A stretch of 64,000 nucleotides of DNA from an uncultured Trichococcus sp. (lineage in GTDB: Bacteria > Bacillota > Bacilli > Lactobacillales > Aerococcaceae): NCBI RefSeq assembly GCF_963667775.1, contig NZ_OY764015.1, positions 124,001 through 188,000 on the forward strand, given 5' to 3'. The position numbers and the translations under genes were made by a program. Under the pieces are notes generated by a model. That model worked only from the letters and a program-made list of their open reading frames with translations. It was not told the origin of the DNA and searched no databases. Shown piece after piece: positions 55,804 through 63,765 of the stretch. Position 1 is the stretch's first letter; every line of letters starts with the position of its first letter.

Positions 55804-56271
55804 TCATTCGTTTACGTATGTCACGGATATATCGGCAATTGCACCGATAGGCTCCTTGTTTTCACCCAATAGCTTTGTTATGTTATCTATCAATAATGTC
55901 TTATTACCATCTTCAAAAGAATAGCTATCATCTAAGCTGTAAACATCCGTACTATTCATTATTCGTTGCACATCATCATTAATTGGAAAATCCAATATAG
56001 ACAGCAGTTCTTCTATTGACTGCGGACTGACACTTGTTATGTGTACGTATTCAATTTTACCTTCATCCTCAAATATCGAATCAAATTCATTCCAGAATAC
56101 AACATCCATCAATCGACCATTCACGGTAGCTGGTTCCGATTCCAAGGGATATTCGATTCCTGTTTTCTCCTGGAGTTCTTCCGCTAATTCTAATGCTGAA
56201 GAATTACTTGCGTTTGTTCCACAAGCAGCCAACGATAGTGCCGCTATGATAAACAATCCTATCTTTTTCAT
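55804..56271 (-). CDS. Small prophage lipoprotein, candidate superinfection exclusion factor
   Basis: 155 residues. Signal peptide with lipobox LAAC (MKKIGLFIIAALSLAACGTN), so the mature protein is lipid-linked on the outer face of the cell membrane. The mature part is acidic, with no recognised domain. It lies in the lysogeny module between integrase and repressor, as does the superinfection-exclusion lipoprotein Ltp of Streptococcus phage TP-J34; similarity of sequence to Ltp was not shown. Expression from a prophage outside the lytic genes fits a lysogenic conversion role. GAGGGAAC precedes the ATG. Confidence 0.75.
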   Translation of the reverse strand: MKKIGLFIIAALSLAACGTNASNSSALELAEELQEKTGIEYPLESEPATVNGRLMDVVFWNEFDSIFEDEGKIEYVHITSVSPQSIEELLSILDFPINDDVQRIMNSTDVYSLDDSYSFEDGNKTLLIDNITKLLGENKEPIGAIADISVTYVNE

Positions 56272-56304
56272 TTTGTTCCCTCCAATAAATGATATAATAA
56301 TTCT

Positions 56305-56322
56305 ATACCAATCTATTGGTAT
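56305..56322. promoter_or_regulatory. Palindrome upstream of lipoprotein gene
   Basis: Perfect inverted repeat ATACCAAT-CT-ATTGGTAT, 34 bases before the start. It differs from the repressor operators at 57.1-57.3 kb, so another regulator may bind it. Confidence 0.45.
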
Positions 56323-56332
56323 TTTTTGGATT

Positions 56333-56374
56333 AATCCCGCTCAGGCCGCCAAAGCTTAGGAGTGGGATTTTTTA
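56333..56374 (+). terminator. Hairpin cassette boundary C
   Basis: AATCCCGCTC and GAGTGGGATT around a loop with GCCAAAGC, then a T run on the plus strand, between the lipoprotein and ImmA-like genes. Confidence 0.65.
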
Positions 56375-56737
56375 TTTTGGGAATTCAGCAAATTTCACAT
56401 CTTTTCCCATACCGATTTTAAATTCTTCTACCAGTTGAGTGTAGTTATACACGCCGCCATTTTCCGCGATTACTTGTCTAATCATGAAATCATTAGCTTC
56501 AGATTCCATTTTGATTAGATATATCGGTTTCTTATACAAACACACATAGTCAGCGTGATCTAATGCGTGTTTCAGTTCGTGGTAAATCACCATTTTAATT
56601 TCATTTTCTGATAAAGCGTTATTCACAAACATAGTTTTTAAATCATTTATAAAGCATCCCTTAGACTCCATTTCAATGAACTCTAATTTGATACCCAATT
56701 TATAAAGACTCTCCTTTATCTCTAACAATAAATTCAC
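56372..56737 (-). CDS. ImmA/IrrE family metallopeptidase
   Basis: 121 residues. HELKHALDHADY (about residues 69-80) gives the HExxH zinc motif, with ESEANDFMIRQV supplying the third ligand Glu further on. In ICEBs1 and related phages ImmA cleaves the repressor to start induction. It lies 1 base downstream of the repressor gene, so it is the expected anti-repressor partner. Start: ATG at 56737, with AGGTGA inside the repressor end. Confidence 0.85.
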   Translation of the reverse strand: MNLLLEIKESLYKLGIKLEFIEMESKGCFINDLKTMFVNNALSENEIKMVIYHELKHALDHADYVCLYKKPIYLIKMESEANDFMIRQVIAENGGVYNYTQLVEEFKIGMGKDVKFAEFPK

Positions 56738-56738
56738 C

Positions 56739-57068
56739 TCACTTAGAACTTAGTCTCCCTTGCATAAAAGCCCTGATAGCATCTTTGTCGATTTCAGTTA
56801 GAGGTTTCCCGTCGAAGCTCATTGCGTTGTCGAGTATCTCATCCAAATCTTTAGACGATTCATGCATGTCGGTTTTTCCCTCTCTCCCAACTAAATAATC
56901 CAGAGTCACGCCGAAATAATCAGCCACTTTTGTCAAATTTTCGGTTGTTGGGCTTTGGTTTTTCCACTTATAAATAGCATTTTCGCCAAAACCTAAGTCG
57001 ATGGCGACAGTCTTCAGGTTCTTTTTTTGTTTTTCAGCAAGAAATTTTATTCGTTCAAATGTTGTCAT
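56739..57068 (-). CDS. CI-like phage repressor (XRE family)
   Basis: 109 residues. The N-terminal XRE helix-turn-helix is RIKFLAEKQKKNLKTVAIDLGFGENAIYKWKNQSPTTENLTKVADYFGVTLDYLVGR. A short C-terminal tail lacks a LexA-type self-cleavage domain, consistent with control by the adjacent ImmA-like protease. ATG 57068 follows AAAGGAAC; the longer 152-residue reading from further upstream runs through the operator region and is rejected. It probably binds the palindromes at 57100-57117, 57132-57150 and 57261-57279. Confidence 0.9.
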   Translation of the reverse strand: MTTFERIKFLAEKQKKNLKTVAIDLGFGENAIYKWKNQSPTTENLTKVADYFGVTLDYLVGREGKTDMHESSKDLDEILDNAMSFDGKPLTEIDKDAIRAFMQGRLSSK

Positions 57069-57099
57069 ATCAATGTTCCTTTCGAACGAACAAATAAAA

Positions 57100-57150
57100 A
57101 GTATCCAACAGGGTATATATACGTTGACAAAAGTATCCATATGGATTATT
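57100..57150. promoter_or_regulatory. Repressor operators O1 and O2 with rightward promoter
   Basis: O1 AGTATCCAACAGGGTATA (57100-57117) and O2 AGTATCCATATGGATTATT (57132-57150) share TATCC-N4-GG(A/G)TA. The rightward promoter TTGACA (57124-57129), 17-base spacer and TATTAT (57147-57152) overlaps O2. Confidence 0.7.
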
Positions 57151-57258
57151 ATTTGTTCATAAGCTAATTGGTAAGCAAAAAAGCAGATTAAAAACACCTA
57201 ACAAGCGTTGGGGAACGTCTCTAAAATGGTGGTTTATATGGTTATTTGCTATGTCTAA

Positions 57259-57287
57259 ATAGTATCCTATTGGATAATTTTTGTCAA
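57259..57287 (-). promoter_or_regulatory. Leftward promoter overlapping operator O3
   Basis: On the minus strand TTGACA (57287-57282), 17-base spacer and TACTAT (57264-57259), overlapping O3 AGTATCCTATTGGATAATT (57261-57279). It faces the rightward promoter at 57124, so their transcripts overlap for about 95 bases. Confidence 0.65.
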
Positions 57288-57355
57288 CGAATAACATAGC
57301 TCTAGCTAACCATTTAGCTTATTTATTTTAACATTTGCAAAGGAGGTATAGTGAA

Positions 57356-57547
57356 ATGCCAGAAACATTAGCGTTACGTCAAAAAATTTTAATTCATTTG
57401 GAGGAGAAGAACATCCCGCAAAGGCACTTAGCCTTGTTAATCGATGAGAATCCGCAGTACCTGAGCGAGGTTCTTAATGGTAAAAAAACAGGTCCAAAGG
57501 CAAATGAAATGCTGCTTACTATCGTCAAGGTGTTGGGAATCAAATAA
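57356..57547 (+). CDS. Small XRE-like DNA-binding protein, possible Cro
   Basis: 63 residues. LALRQKILIHLEEKNIPQRHLALLIDENPQYLSEVLNGKKTGPKANEMLLTIVKVLGI fits a helix-turn-helix of XRE type. First rightward gene after the switch, the usual place of Cro or an early regulator. AAGGAGGT precedes ATG 57356. Confidence 0.75.
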   Translation: MPETLALRQKILIHLEEKNIPQRHLALLIDENPQYLSEVLNGKKTGPKANEMLLTIVKVLGIK

Positions 57548-57562
57548 GGAGGGAGCAATAGC

Positions 57563-57829
57563 ATGAACGAAACTAAACTGCTAGACCTGGCAAAGCAAAC
57601 AATTGCGGACTGTTCTGATATCCGCTGCTTCGATCCAGAAACAAATGCAGACACTGGTGTAGGGATGGCGTTAAGTGAACGGATCAAAATTATTCATCAG
57701 TTCGATGATGGAAAGCTGTACTTGTTCGAGGACAAAGCAGACACGCTTAATGATCTGTTTGAAGTAACAGAAGATATTCTGATTGGATTTCAGTCGTTGC
57801 TTGGATGCATGAAGGAAATGGAGGTGTGA
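57563..57829 (+). CDS. Hypothetical prophage early protein
   Basis: 88 residues, not recognised. Mixed alpha/beta composition, acidic, no membrane segment. AAGGAGGG ribosome site; 15 bases after the HTH gene and overlapped in spacing with the next small gene, so it is in the early operon. Confidence 0.75.
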   Translation: MNETKLLDLAKQTIADCSDIRCFDPETNADTGVGMALSERIKIIHQFDDGKLYLFEDKADTLNDLFEVTEDILIGFQSLLGCMKEMEV

Positions 57830-57834
57830 TAGGG

Positions 57835-58056
57835 ATGAAAGAAGAAACGAAGAGCGTGCTTAACCTTTTGGAAAATATTGTTGAACCAGCCACTGAACCA
57901 AGAATCTTTATGGGGGACAAAGAGCAGCTCGGTAGAGTAACTGATCAAGTTATTTCAATATTTGAAACCGAAAAAATGACGTATGCGGATACATACGCCA
58001 CCTTAAGATTCATTGCGCAGACACTCAAATACAAGCAGGAGCAAGTTAATTTATAG
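57835..58056 (+). CDS. Hypothetical prophage early protein
   Basis: 73 residues, not recognised; helical, acidic. ATG 57835 lies eight bases after GGAGGTG, itself inside the end of the preceding gene. Confidence 0.7.
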   Translation: MKEETKSVLNLLENIVEPATEPRIFMGDKEQLGRVTDQVISIFETEKMTYADTYATLRFIAQTLKYKQEQVNL

Positions 58057-58072
58057 AAAAGGGTGGATCGAG

Positions 58073-58249
58073 ATGTACAAAAAAATAAAAATGGATATCC
58101 AATTAAAAGGTATTCAAGAAATGATAGATAAATCGAATCGACTTGTTGAAATTCTGGAGGAAGCAAAGGCGATTCAAAAAGAACTTCAAGAGATGGAAAT
58201 TGATATTGCTTTTAATTCTTCCGAATCCGGGAGACGGGAGGATATTTAA
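58073..58249 (+). CDS. Hypothetical coiled-coil prophage protein
   Basis: 58 residues, probably one long helix (MIDKSNRLVEILEEAKAIQKELQEMEID) able to form a coiled coil. ATG 58073 follows AAAAGGGTGG. Its last 38 bases overlap, tail to tail, the minus-strand gene that follows. Confidence 0.65.
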   Translation: MYKKIKMDIQLKGIQEMIDKSNRLVEILEEAKAIQKELQEMEIDIAFNSSESGRREDI

Positions 58250-58886
58250 TCATTAATTTTATCAAAATCGCTTGGATAAATATTTCGAGATAAGCCTTTA
58301 ATTCTTCTAGCGATAAGCTTTCTTCATCCTGATCCCAGTGAGTGAATCCATTTCCGAACATGCGCACAACATCTGCAGAAATGAACGAATGCTGGTCATC
58401 TTTGAAATATGTTTCGATTGATCTATTTAAGTTATTTTTTGAAATATCTGCTTTTGACGCCAGTTCAAATGACAAAGCGTAGTCCTTGATCAATATTTCC
58501 ATCGCTGAGCGATAACCCATCCCGGCTAACTCGATGTGATTCATCTGTTCAGCCGCGTAGGCTTGATTATAAATGTTGACAAATCTCGGTGATAAAGTTT
58601 CGATCTTTTCGTCAAAGATCTGTGATCGCGCTGAAGGGTATTCACTCACGATTGATCCAGCTTTCTCGGCAACAGTTTGCAAAGTGAAGGAGTGCTTATT
58701 ACAAGCGGTACATCTATGTTTAATTCCAATAAAATTCAAACTATCTAAAGTTTGCACGAACAACAATTCATTCACTGGATTATTAGAAACAGCACAATGT
58801 GGGCACAGTGACGGTATTTGAATCGATATGGTTGTAGTGATTGTATAACTGTTGTTATTAAAAGGAACCCGTTTATAAATATTCAT
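58212..58886 (-). CDS. DUF4145-like protein with N-terminal zinc ribbon
   Basis: 224 residues. CPHC...CTAC (about residues 28-31 and 60-63) gives a four-cysteine zinc ribbon. YNQAYAAEQMNHIELAGMGYRSAMEILIKDYAL near residue 108 is the DUF4145 core. Function unknown; the domain occurs with restriction and other defence proteins. It is the only minus-strand gene inside the rightward early region, so it is probably expressed independently, for example in the lysogen. AGGGGTGAT precedes the ATG. Confidence 0.75.
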   Translation of the reverse strand: MNIYKRVPFNNNSYTITTTISIQIPSLCPHCAVSNNPVNELLFVQTLDSLNFIGIKHRCTACNKHSFTLQTVAEKAGSIVSEYPSARSQIFDEKIETLSPRFVNIYNQAYAAEQMNHIELAGMGYRSAMEILIKDYALSFELASKADISKNNLNRSIETYFKDDQHSFISADVVRMFGNGFTHWDQDEESLSLEELKAYLEIFIQAILIKLMIKYPPVSRIRKN

Positions 58887-59025
58887 AAAATCACCCCTAT
58901 TAATTAGATTAGCTATAAAGCAAAACGTACCAAAACTGGATTAACAGTCCATACATACTAATATACAGGATAAGTATTGGGAGCTCAATGCAATAATCAC
59001 AATATAGTGCTTTGGAGGTGATTCT

Positions 59026-59217
59026 ATGTGGGAAACCATTGAAAAAATATTGAAAGAAAAGAATTTGAACCAGGAACAGTTGGCGAAGAGAATGAACGTT
59101 CATTCCGGCACCGTTTCAGATTTGAAGCATGGCCGAATCAAGAAGCCCAGCTTCGAGTTGATGTGCAAGATTGCCGATGCATTGGAAGTCAGCTTAGACG
59201 TATTCAGAAAGGAGTGA
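59026..59217 (+). CDS. Small XRE family regulator
   Basis: 63 residues, complete XRE helix-turn-helix (LKEKNLNQEQLAKRMNVHSGTVSDLKHGRIKKPSFELMCKIADALEVSLD). Very strong site GGAGGTGATT before the ATG. Likely a Cro-like or early regulator. Confidence 0.88.
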   Translation: MWETIEKILKEKNLNQEQLAKRMNVHSGTVSDLKHGRIKKPSFELMCKIADALEVSLDVFRKE

Positions 59218-59222
59218 TCAAC

Positions 59223-59516
59223 ATGGAAATACACTTCGATGGCCAAACAACAGAGGAATTCTTCAAGTGGATGGCTGCAAAAATTCAAGATGTGACCATT
59301 CCGATGGTAAAGGAAAGCGTTGAAGAAAGCTTGTTCGATGAAGAGCTGCTGAACCGGAAGGAAGTATCCAAGCGGATCTTGAACTGTTCCGTCGATACGG
59401 CGGACAAGTATTACTTGTATCAACCAGGCTTCCCATACTGCGAACGAGGCGGGGAGCGGCTTTATCCGAAAAAAGCAGTAGAGAAATGGATTCAAAAAAA
59501 TACCAAATATAACTGA
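59223..59516 (+). CDS. Excisionase-like DNA-binding protein
   Basis: 97 residues. The C-terminal half, LLNRKEVSKRILNCSVDTADKYYLYQPGFPYCERGGERLYPKKAVEKWIQKN, resembles the winged-helix excisionase/DUF771-like proteins common in siphovirus early regions. It may act in excision or regulation. AAAGGAGTGA precedes the ATG, 5 bases after the previous gene. Confidence 0.75.
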   Translation: MEIHFDGQTTEEFFKWMAAKIQDVTIPMVKESVEESLFDEELLNRKEVSKRILNCSVDTADKYYLYQPGFPYCERGGERLYPKKAVEKWIQKNTKYN

Positions 59517-59554
59517 GAAACGGCCGGGCAGGGCGCATCACAGGAGGAAGACAC

Positions 59555-59680
59555 ATGAAAATATTTACAAACGAGTTTGAGGAAGTTTTGACCAAAGCTA
59601 TCGGCTGCGGCTTGGTGATCGGATTGGTTGTCCTGGTCTTTGGGATTGTCGGAGGAATAGAACAGGGGTTGATCTGGTGA
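59555..59680 (+). CDS. Small single-pass membrane protein
   Basis: 41 residues: a 14-residue polar start, then IGCGLVIGLVVLVFGIVGGI as one membrane helix, then a short tail. CAGGAGGA lies before the ATG and its stop overlaps the start of the next gene (GTGA), supporting translation. Function unknown. Confidence 0.7.
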   Translation: MKIFTNEFEEVLTKAIGCGLVIGLVVLVFGIVGGIEQGLIW

Positions 59681-59937
59681 AGATAGATTTGAACCACAAC
59701 ATCGGACTCCTGCGGTGGATCCTGACCCGGGAGCAGATCGCTTATGAATTCATCGGGTTCGGAAACATCTGTATCCGCTGGGAAATCGAAAAGATATCAG
59801 CGCCGGTCCTGCTATTCGACTATCGCTGCAACATCCTGAAGTACTGCAACCGATACGCAGAACTGAATCAAGCGGACCAGGAGCGGTTGAAGCAAGTGTT
59901 CGAGGAATACCACTACAAGAAACCAACATGGGAGTGA
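59677..59937 (+). CDS. Hypothetical prophage early protein
   Basis: 86 residues from GTG 59677, which overlaps the stop of the small membrane protein. No recognised domain; mixed content with several aromatic residues. Confidence 0.7.
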   Translation: MKIDLNHNIGLLRWILTREQIAYEFIGFGNICIRWEIEKISAPVLLFDYRCNILKYCNRYAELNQADQERLKQVFEEYHYKKPTWE

Positions 59938-59939
59938 GA

Positions 59940-60170
59940 ATGATGAATGAGAAAGAAAAATACGTCGGGTTACTTCTTCAGCTAGAATTTGCCGAAAATT
60001 CCCATCGGGACATGCTGATTTTAGCAGCGAAGTATCAAGCTGATGCGGACAGAGCTGCAAGACAAGCGCGTGCTTTCGAACTTAGAGCGGTTAGATTGCA
60101 ACGGCAGCTGGAAAAATTGGAAGGGGAAGGGATCAATGAGTTTAGCATTACTGTCAAATGTATTGAGTAA
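59940..60170 (+). CDS. Hypothetical helical prophage protein
   Basis: 76 residues, largely helical with an Ala/Arg-rich stretch (AAKYQADADRAARQARAFELRAVRLQRQLEKLEG cut into heptad-like spacing). GGGAGTGAG precedes the ATG pair. It overlaps the next gene by 35 bases. Confidence 0.65.
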   Translation: MMNEKEKYVGLLLQLEFAENSHRDMLILAAKYQADADRAARQARAFELRAVRLQRQLEKLEGEGINEFSITVKCIE

Positions 60171-60402
60171 ACGCGGCATCACGCACAAACAAAGCAAGGC
60201 AGACCGTAATTTCGTACAAGTCTATGAATTGATAGATGGTCGGTCGGTTCCGGTGATGCAGGTAAATATCGTTGATGGCTCATTTTTAGAAATGCCGCAT
60301 TATGCTGGCTTAACTGACAAGAACAAGCGGACGCTAGTTGATGCGAAATCGGAGTACAAGTGGAGGTTTGAGGTTTCAAGCGTGGTACAAAAAAACCACT
60401 GA
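60136..60402 (+). CDS. Hypothetical prophage early protein
   Basis: 88 residues, not recognised. ATG 60136 follows AAGGGGAAGGG, located inside the preceding gene, with a 35-base overlap in another frame. Both readings have plausible start signals, so real overlap is likely. Confidence 0.6.
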   Translation: MSLALLSNVLSKRGITHKQSKADRNFVQVYELIDGRSVPVMQVNIVDGSFLEMPHYAGLTDKNKRTLVDAKSEYKWRFEVSSVVQKNH

Positions 60403-60473
60403 TCGCCGGCAAGCAAAATCAGTGGCAATGAAATAAATAATTCACGGTGATTATATCACGGAAAGGAAAAATC

Positions 60474-62450
60474 ATGAAGAAAATCAAAATCAATAAAATT
60501 TCTTATGAAAATTTCAAAGGCATCAAATCATATACGTTAAATCTGGCGGGGAATAACGCCAGTGTCTCCGCTGGTAATAATATCGGAAAGACTAGCCTGT
60601 ATGACGGCTTCTACTGGTTACTGTTCGACAAAAACAGCCAGGAGCAAGCGCAATTCAAGGTCAAACCGTTCAATGCTGCAGGCGAAGATATCCTGGGTAC
60701 AGATACGATTGTGGAGGCCGAATTGGAAATTGATGGCGAACGCGTGCTACTCCGGAAGGAAGTCCTGGAGAAATGGTCCCATCCAAAAGGGAGTATCGAA
60801 AAGGTTCGCGGAAAAGATGTGAAGAAATACTTCATCAACGGCATTCCGGCCAAGACAAAGAAAGAGTACACCGATTTTATCAGCACCATCATTGATGAGC
60901 AGTCGTTCAAATTGCTGACGAATCCCGCGTTCTTCGCTTCAAAAGGTTGGGATGAGCGCAGAAGGGTAGTAATGGACCTGGTGGATGAAATTTCCATCGA
61001 TGACGTCATTGCATCCGATCCTGACTTTGAAATCCTGCGTGATGACCTGAAGGCTAATTCTTTGGACGAATACAAGAATGGCCTGAATTATCAACTGAAG
61101 GACTTGCAAAAGAAAGAAAAGGACATCAGTACCCGAATTGACGAGGCAAGCAAGAGCGTCCCGGAGACTAAAGAATCCAAGGCTGATTTGGAACTAAAGC
61201 TGCAGCGGTTGGATGATGAGTACCGATCCTTGCAAAAAGAAGAGTCAGATATAAAAAACGGCGGTATTGTGGCGAAAATCCAAAAAGAGATTGAAGCCAT
61301 CCAGGCGCAAATCGCTGAAGAACGGATTAAATATTCTCAAACAAATCAGTTCAGTGTGATCAGTCTCCAGGACAGTCTAAATGAATTGAGTGGGAAGTAC
61401 CGTGCTGCCGAAGAAAACCTGTATGAAACGACGACGCAAATCGAGCGTCTGGAAAAGCATATGGCATCCGAGAAAGAACGTCGTACCATCTTGCTTGATC
61501 AATATCACTCGGAGAAGAACATCACGTTCGATGAACATCGGTCCGTGTGCGCTATGTGTGGGCAAGAATTGCCGGCTGATCAAATCGACAAAATGAAAAC
61601 GAAGTTCAACGCGGAGAAATCCGACAAACTGATGCGGATTATTGCGGAGGGCAACCAAATCAAAGATACCTTGGAGGTAGCGGAGAAACAACTAGTCGAT
61701 TTAAAGGCGTCCAAATCCGAGTTCACTGAGAAGTTTATGAAATTAAAGGCTCAAGGACAAGGAATGAAGGCGGATATCGAAAAAATGAACGCTGAGAACG
61801 GCGATTACACAGATACCGAAGAGTATGCCGCTTTAGTCCAAAAAGGCCTAGATCTCCAAGCCAAAATTACCAACGAACAAGAGAGCAAACAGGAAGTCAT
61901 TTCCTCCATCCGGGAGAAACTGGAATCCATTGCCGAGCAAATGATTGGTACGAACGATGCGATTTCACTGGTCAATCTGGCCAACACTCAAAAGCGCCGG
62001 GTACAGGAGTTGATTGATCAGCGAAAAGAAATTGTGAATGCGTTCAATGAAAAGCAAGGCAAGTTGTTCCTGGCAGAGGATTTCTTCAGAACACGAATCA
62101 AGCTGCAGGAAGAGAAGGTAAACCAGCTCTTTGAAATTACTAAGTTTGTGTTTTTCGGCCTAGATGGAACCGGTGAAGAAAAGGAAATGTGTAGCATCAC
62201 TGTGAACGGTAGTGACTTCCACACCAATTTGAACAACGCAGCACGAATCAATGCAGGGCTTGATATCATCAACACGCTATCAAAAGCCTATGGGATTGCG
62301 GCGCCGATCTTCATCGATAACGCCGAAGGGGTCAACAAGCTATTTGAAACACAATCACAGATGATCAGTTTGATAGTTTCCACTGATCCGGCATTTAAAG
62401 TTGAATCAAAAATAATGGATGATGACGTTTTGAATATGGAGGTTATATAA
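60474..62450 (+). CDS. SMC/Rad50-like prophage ATPase
   Basis: 658 residues. Walker A GNNIGKTS (34-41) in an ABC/SMC head, long coiled coils (about 200-350 and 375-520), a central CAMCGQEL (C359, C362) like one half of a Rad50 zinc hook, and a C-terminal Walker B-like APIFIDNAEGV (about 610). In it the usual catalytic Glu after Asp is replaced by Asn. It lies in the recombination block with RecT and probably helps process DNA ends. ATG 60474 follows GGAAAGGA. Confidence 0.85.
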   Translation: MKKIKINKISYENFKGIKSYTLNLAGNNASVSAGNNIGKTSLYDGFYWLLFDKNSQEQAQFKVKPFNAAGEDILGTDTIVEAELEIDGERVLLRKEVLEKWSHPKGSIEKVRGKDVKKYFINGIPAKTKKEYTDFISTIIDEQSFKLLTNPAFFASKGWDERRRVVMDLVDEISIDDVIASDPDFEILRDDLKANSLDEYKNGLNYQLKDLQKKEKDISTRIDEASKSVPETKESKADLELKLQRLDDEYRSLQKEESDIKNGGIVAKIQKEIEAIQAQIAEERIKYSQTNQFSVISLQDSLNELSGKYRAAEENLYETTTQIERLEKHMASEKERRTILLDQYHSEKNITFDEHRSVCAMCGQELPADQIDKMKTKFNAEKSDKLMRIIAEGNQIKDTLEVAEKQLVDLKASKSEFTEKFMKLKAQGQGMKADIEKMNAENGDYTDTEEYAALVQKGLDLQAKITNEQESKQEVISSIREKLESIAEQMIGTNDAISLVNLANTQKRRVQELIDQRKEIVNAFNEKQGKLFLAEDFFRTRIKLQEEKVNQLFEITKFVFFGLDGTGEEKEMCSITVNGSDFHTNLNNAARINAGLDIINTLSKAYGIAAPIFIDNAEGVNKLFETQSQMISLIVSTDPAFKVESKIMDDDVLNMEVI

Positions 62451-62708
62451 ATGGCAGACACAGTTGTTATAAAAGTGAAGTATACAGAACCAAGCGGATA
62501 TGACTATGGTCGTAGAGAAATTTTAGAAATTGATGGCATTGAAGTTATGGAAGTTGGCCCTTTGTCGGAATGTCCTGAAGATGCAATTTTAGAACGCGAC
62601 TTGATAGGGCCAAATGATTTTTCTAGATTGCTTGAAAATTTTATCAAACAGCATAACGGAAAAAAAGTGAAGTTCGAAACTGAAGAAATTAACGAGGAGG
62701 AAGAATAA
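62451..62708 (+). CDS. Hypothetical acidic prophage protein
   Basis: 85 residues, very acidic C terminus (ETEEINEEEE), no recognised domain. It starts directly at the stop of the SMC-like gene and ends 1 base before recT. Perhaps a partner of the recombination proteins, by position only. Confidence 0.75.
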   Translation: MADTVVIKVKYTEPSGYDYGRREILEIDGIEVMEVGPLSECPEDAILERDLIGPNDFSRLLENFIKQHNGKKVKFETEEINEEEE

Positions 62709-62709
62709 A

Positions 62710-63765
62710 ATGACAAATCAAGTAGCAACAGCATCCACATTCCAAACGAAACTGGCGAAGGTGAACAACACATACTTGCCGATGATCACGGACCAGCTGC
62801 AAGGCAACGGCATGAACATGAGCAATTATCAAAAACAATGTGTGATGAGCGCCATTGCAGAAATCAACAACACGTTGGAGGCTCAGTCGTTAGCCATTAA
62901 TTCGGTGGACCAGCAAACACTGACCCAAATCCTGCTTCAGGTCGCATCCCTTCAGCTGAACGCAACAGCGACACCACGCGAAGTTTATTTCCAGACACGC
63001 AAGAAAAAAGTTGGAAACGAATGGACCACGCAGCTTGAAATGGGAATCGAAGGCGACGGAAACGATAGCATCCTGTCACGTTTCGGCCGGGACGTTCAAA
63101 CGGTCCATAAATTTTGGGAAGTGCGAGAGAACGACAAATTCACGTATCCACGCATGAAGGGTTTGGAAATGACACCGCCTGAGTGGGAGCCGGCGGGAAC
63201 AGGTAAAGTGGTGCGCATCGTTTATCCAATCACCAAGGTGAATGGAGATGTTGAATATCTGATTGCAGAACGTGAAGATGTTGCCCGGAACCTAATTGCA
63301 CATATCAGCAACAGCATGATGAACGAAACCTTCGGCATTGCGGAAAGTCGGTACAAAGCGACCGATGCTCAAAAAACGCAGATCGATGCAAAAAAACGTG
63401 AACTGAAAGATCAACTGAAAGGAATGTCCTTGGAGGCAATCCTGGATGCACCGGAATTCGATAAATATATCAGTCCAGCCTGGAAAGAAGGGCAGTCGCG
63501 TGAAAGCATGATCGTCAGAAAGATGCGCAACAACCTCACGAAGAAGTATCCGAAGAACTTTGAAAATGCCTATGTTGCCATGACATACGAAGAAGCTACA
63601 AATGAAGATCTGAAACGACTGAAGAAGGATGTAACGGAGACGGCGAATGTCATTGAATTTGAAGATGTGATTGTCCACGACGAACCTGCAGCGCTTGATC
63701 AGCAGGATGAAACGAGAGAAGAACCAGTTCAAACTGAAGCATTTCCAGATGCAGATCCGTTTTGA
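62710..63765 (+). CDS. recT: RecT family single-strand annealing protein
   Basis: 351 residues. The core (LPMITDQLQGNGMNMSNYQKQ, LLQVASLQLNATATPREVYFQTRKKK) fits the RecT/Redbeta-type group. It anneals complementary single strands in phage recombination. The C-terminal tail is acidic, as in other members. Upstream gene spacing is 1 base, RBS GAGGAGGAA. The partner exonuclease is not seen; the SMC-like ATPase may replace it. Confidence 0.85.
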   Translation: MTNQVATASTFQTKLAKVNNTYLPMITDQLQGNGMNMSNYQKQCVMSAIAEINNTLEAQSLAINSVDQQTLTQILLQVASLQLNATATPREVYFQTRKKKVGNEWTTQLEMGIEGDGNDSILSRFGRDVQTVHKFWEVRENDKFTYPRMKGLEMTPPEWEPAGTGKVVRIVYPITKVNGDVEYLIAEREDVARNLIAHISNSMMNETFGIAESRYKATDAQKTQIDAKKRELKDQLKGMSLEAILDAPEFDKYISPAWKEGQSRESMIVRKMRNNLTKKYPKNFENAYVAMTYEEATNEDLKRLKKDVTETANVIEFEDVIVHDEPAALDQQDETREEPVQTEAFPDADPF

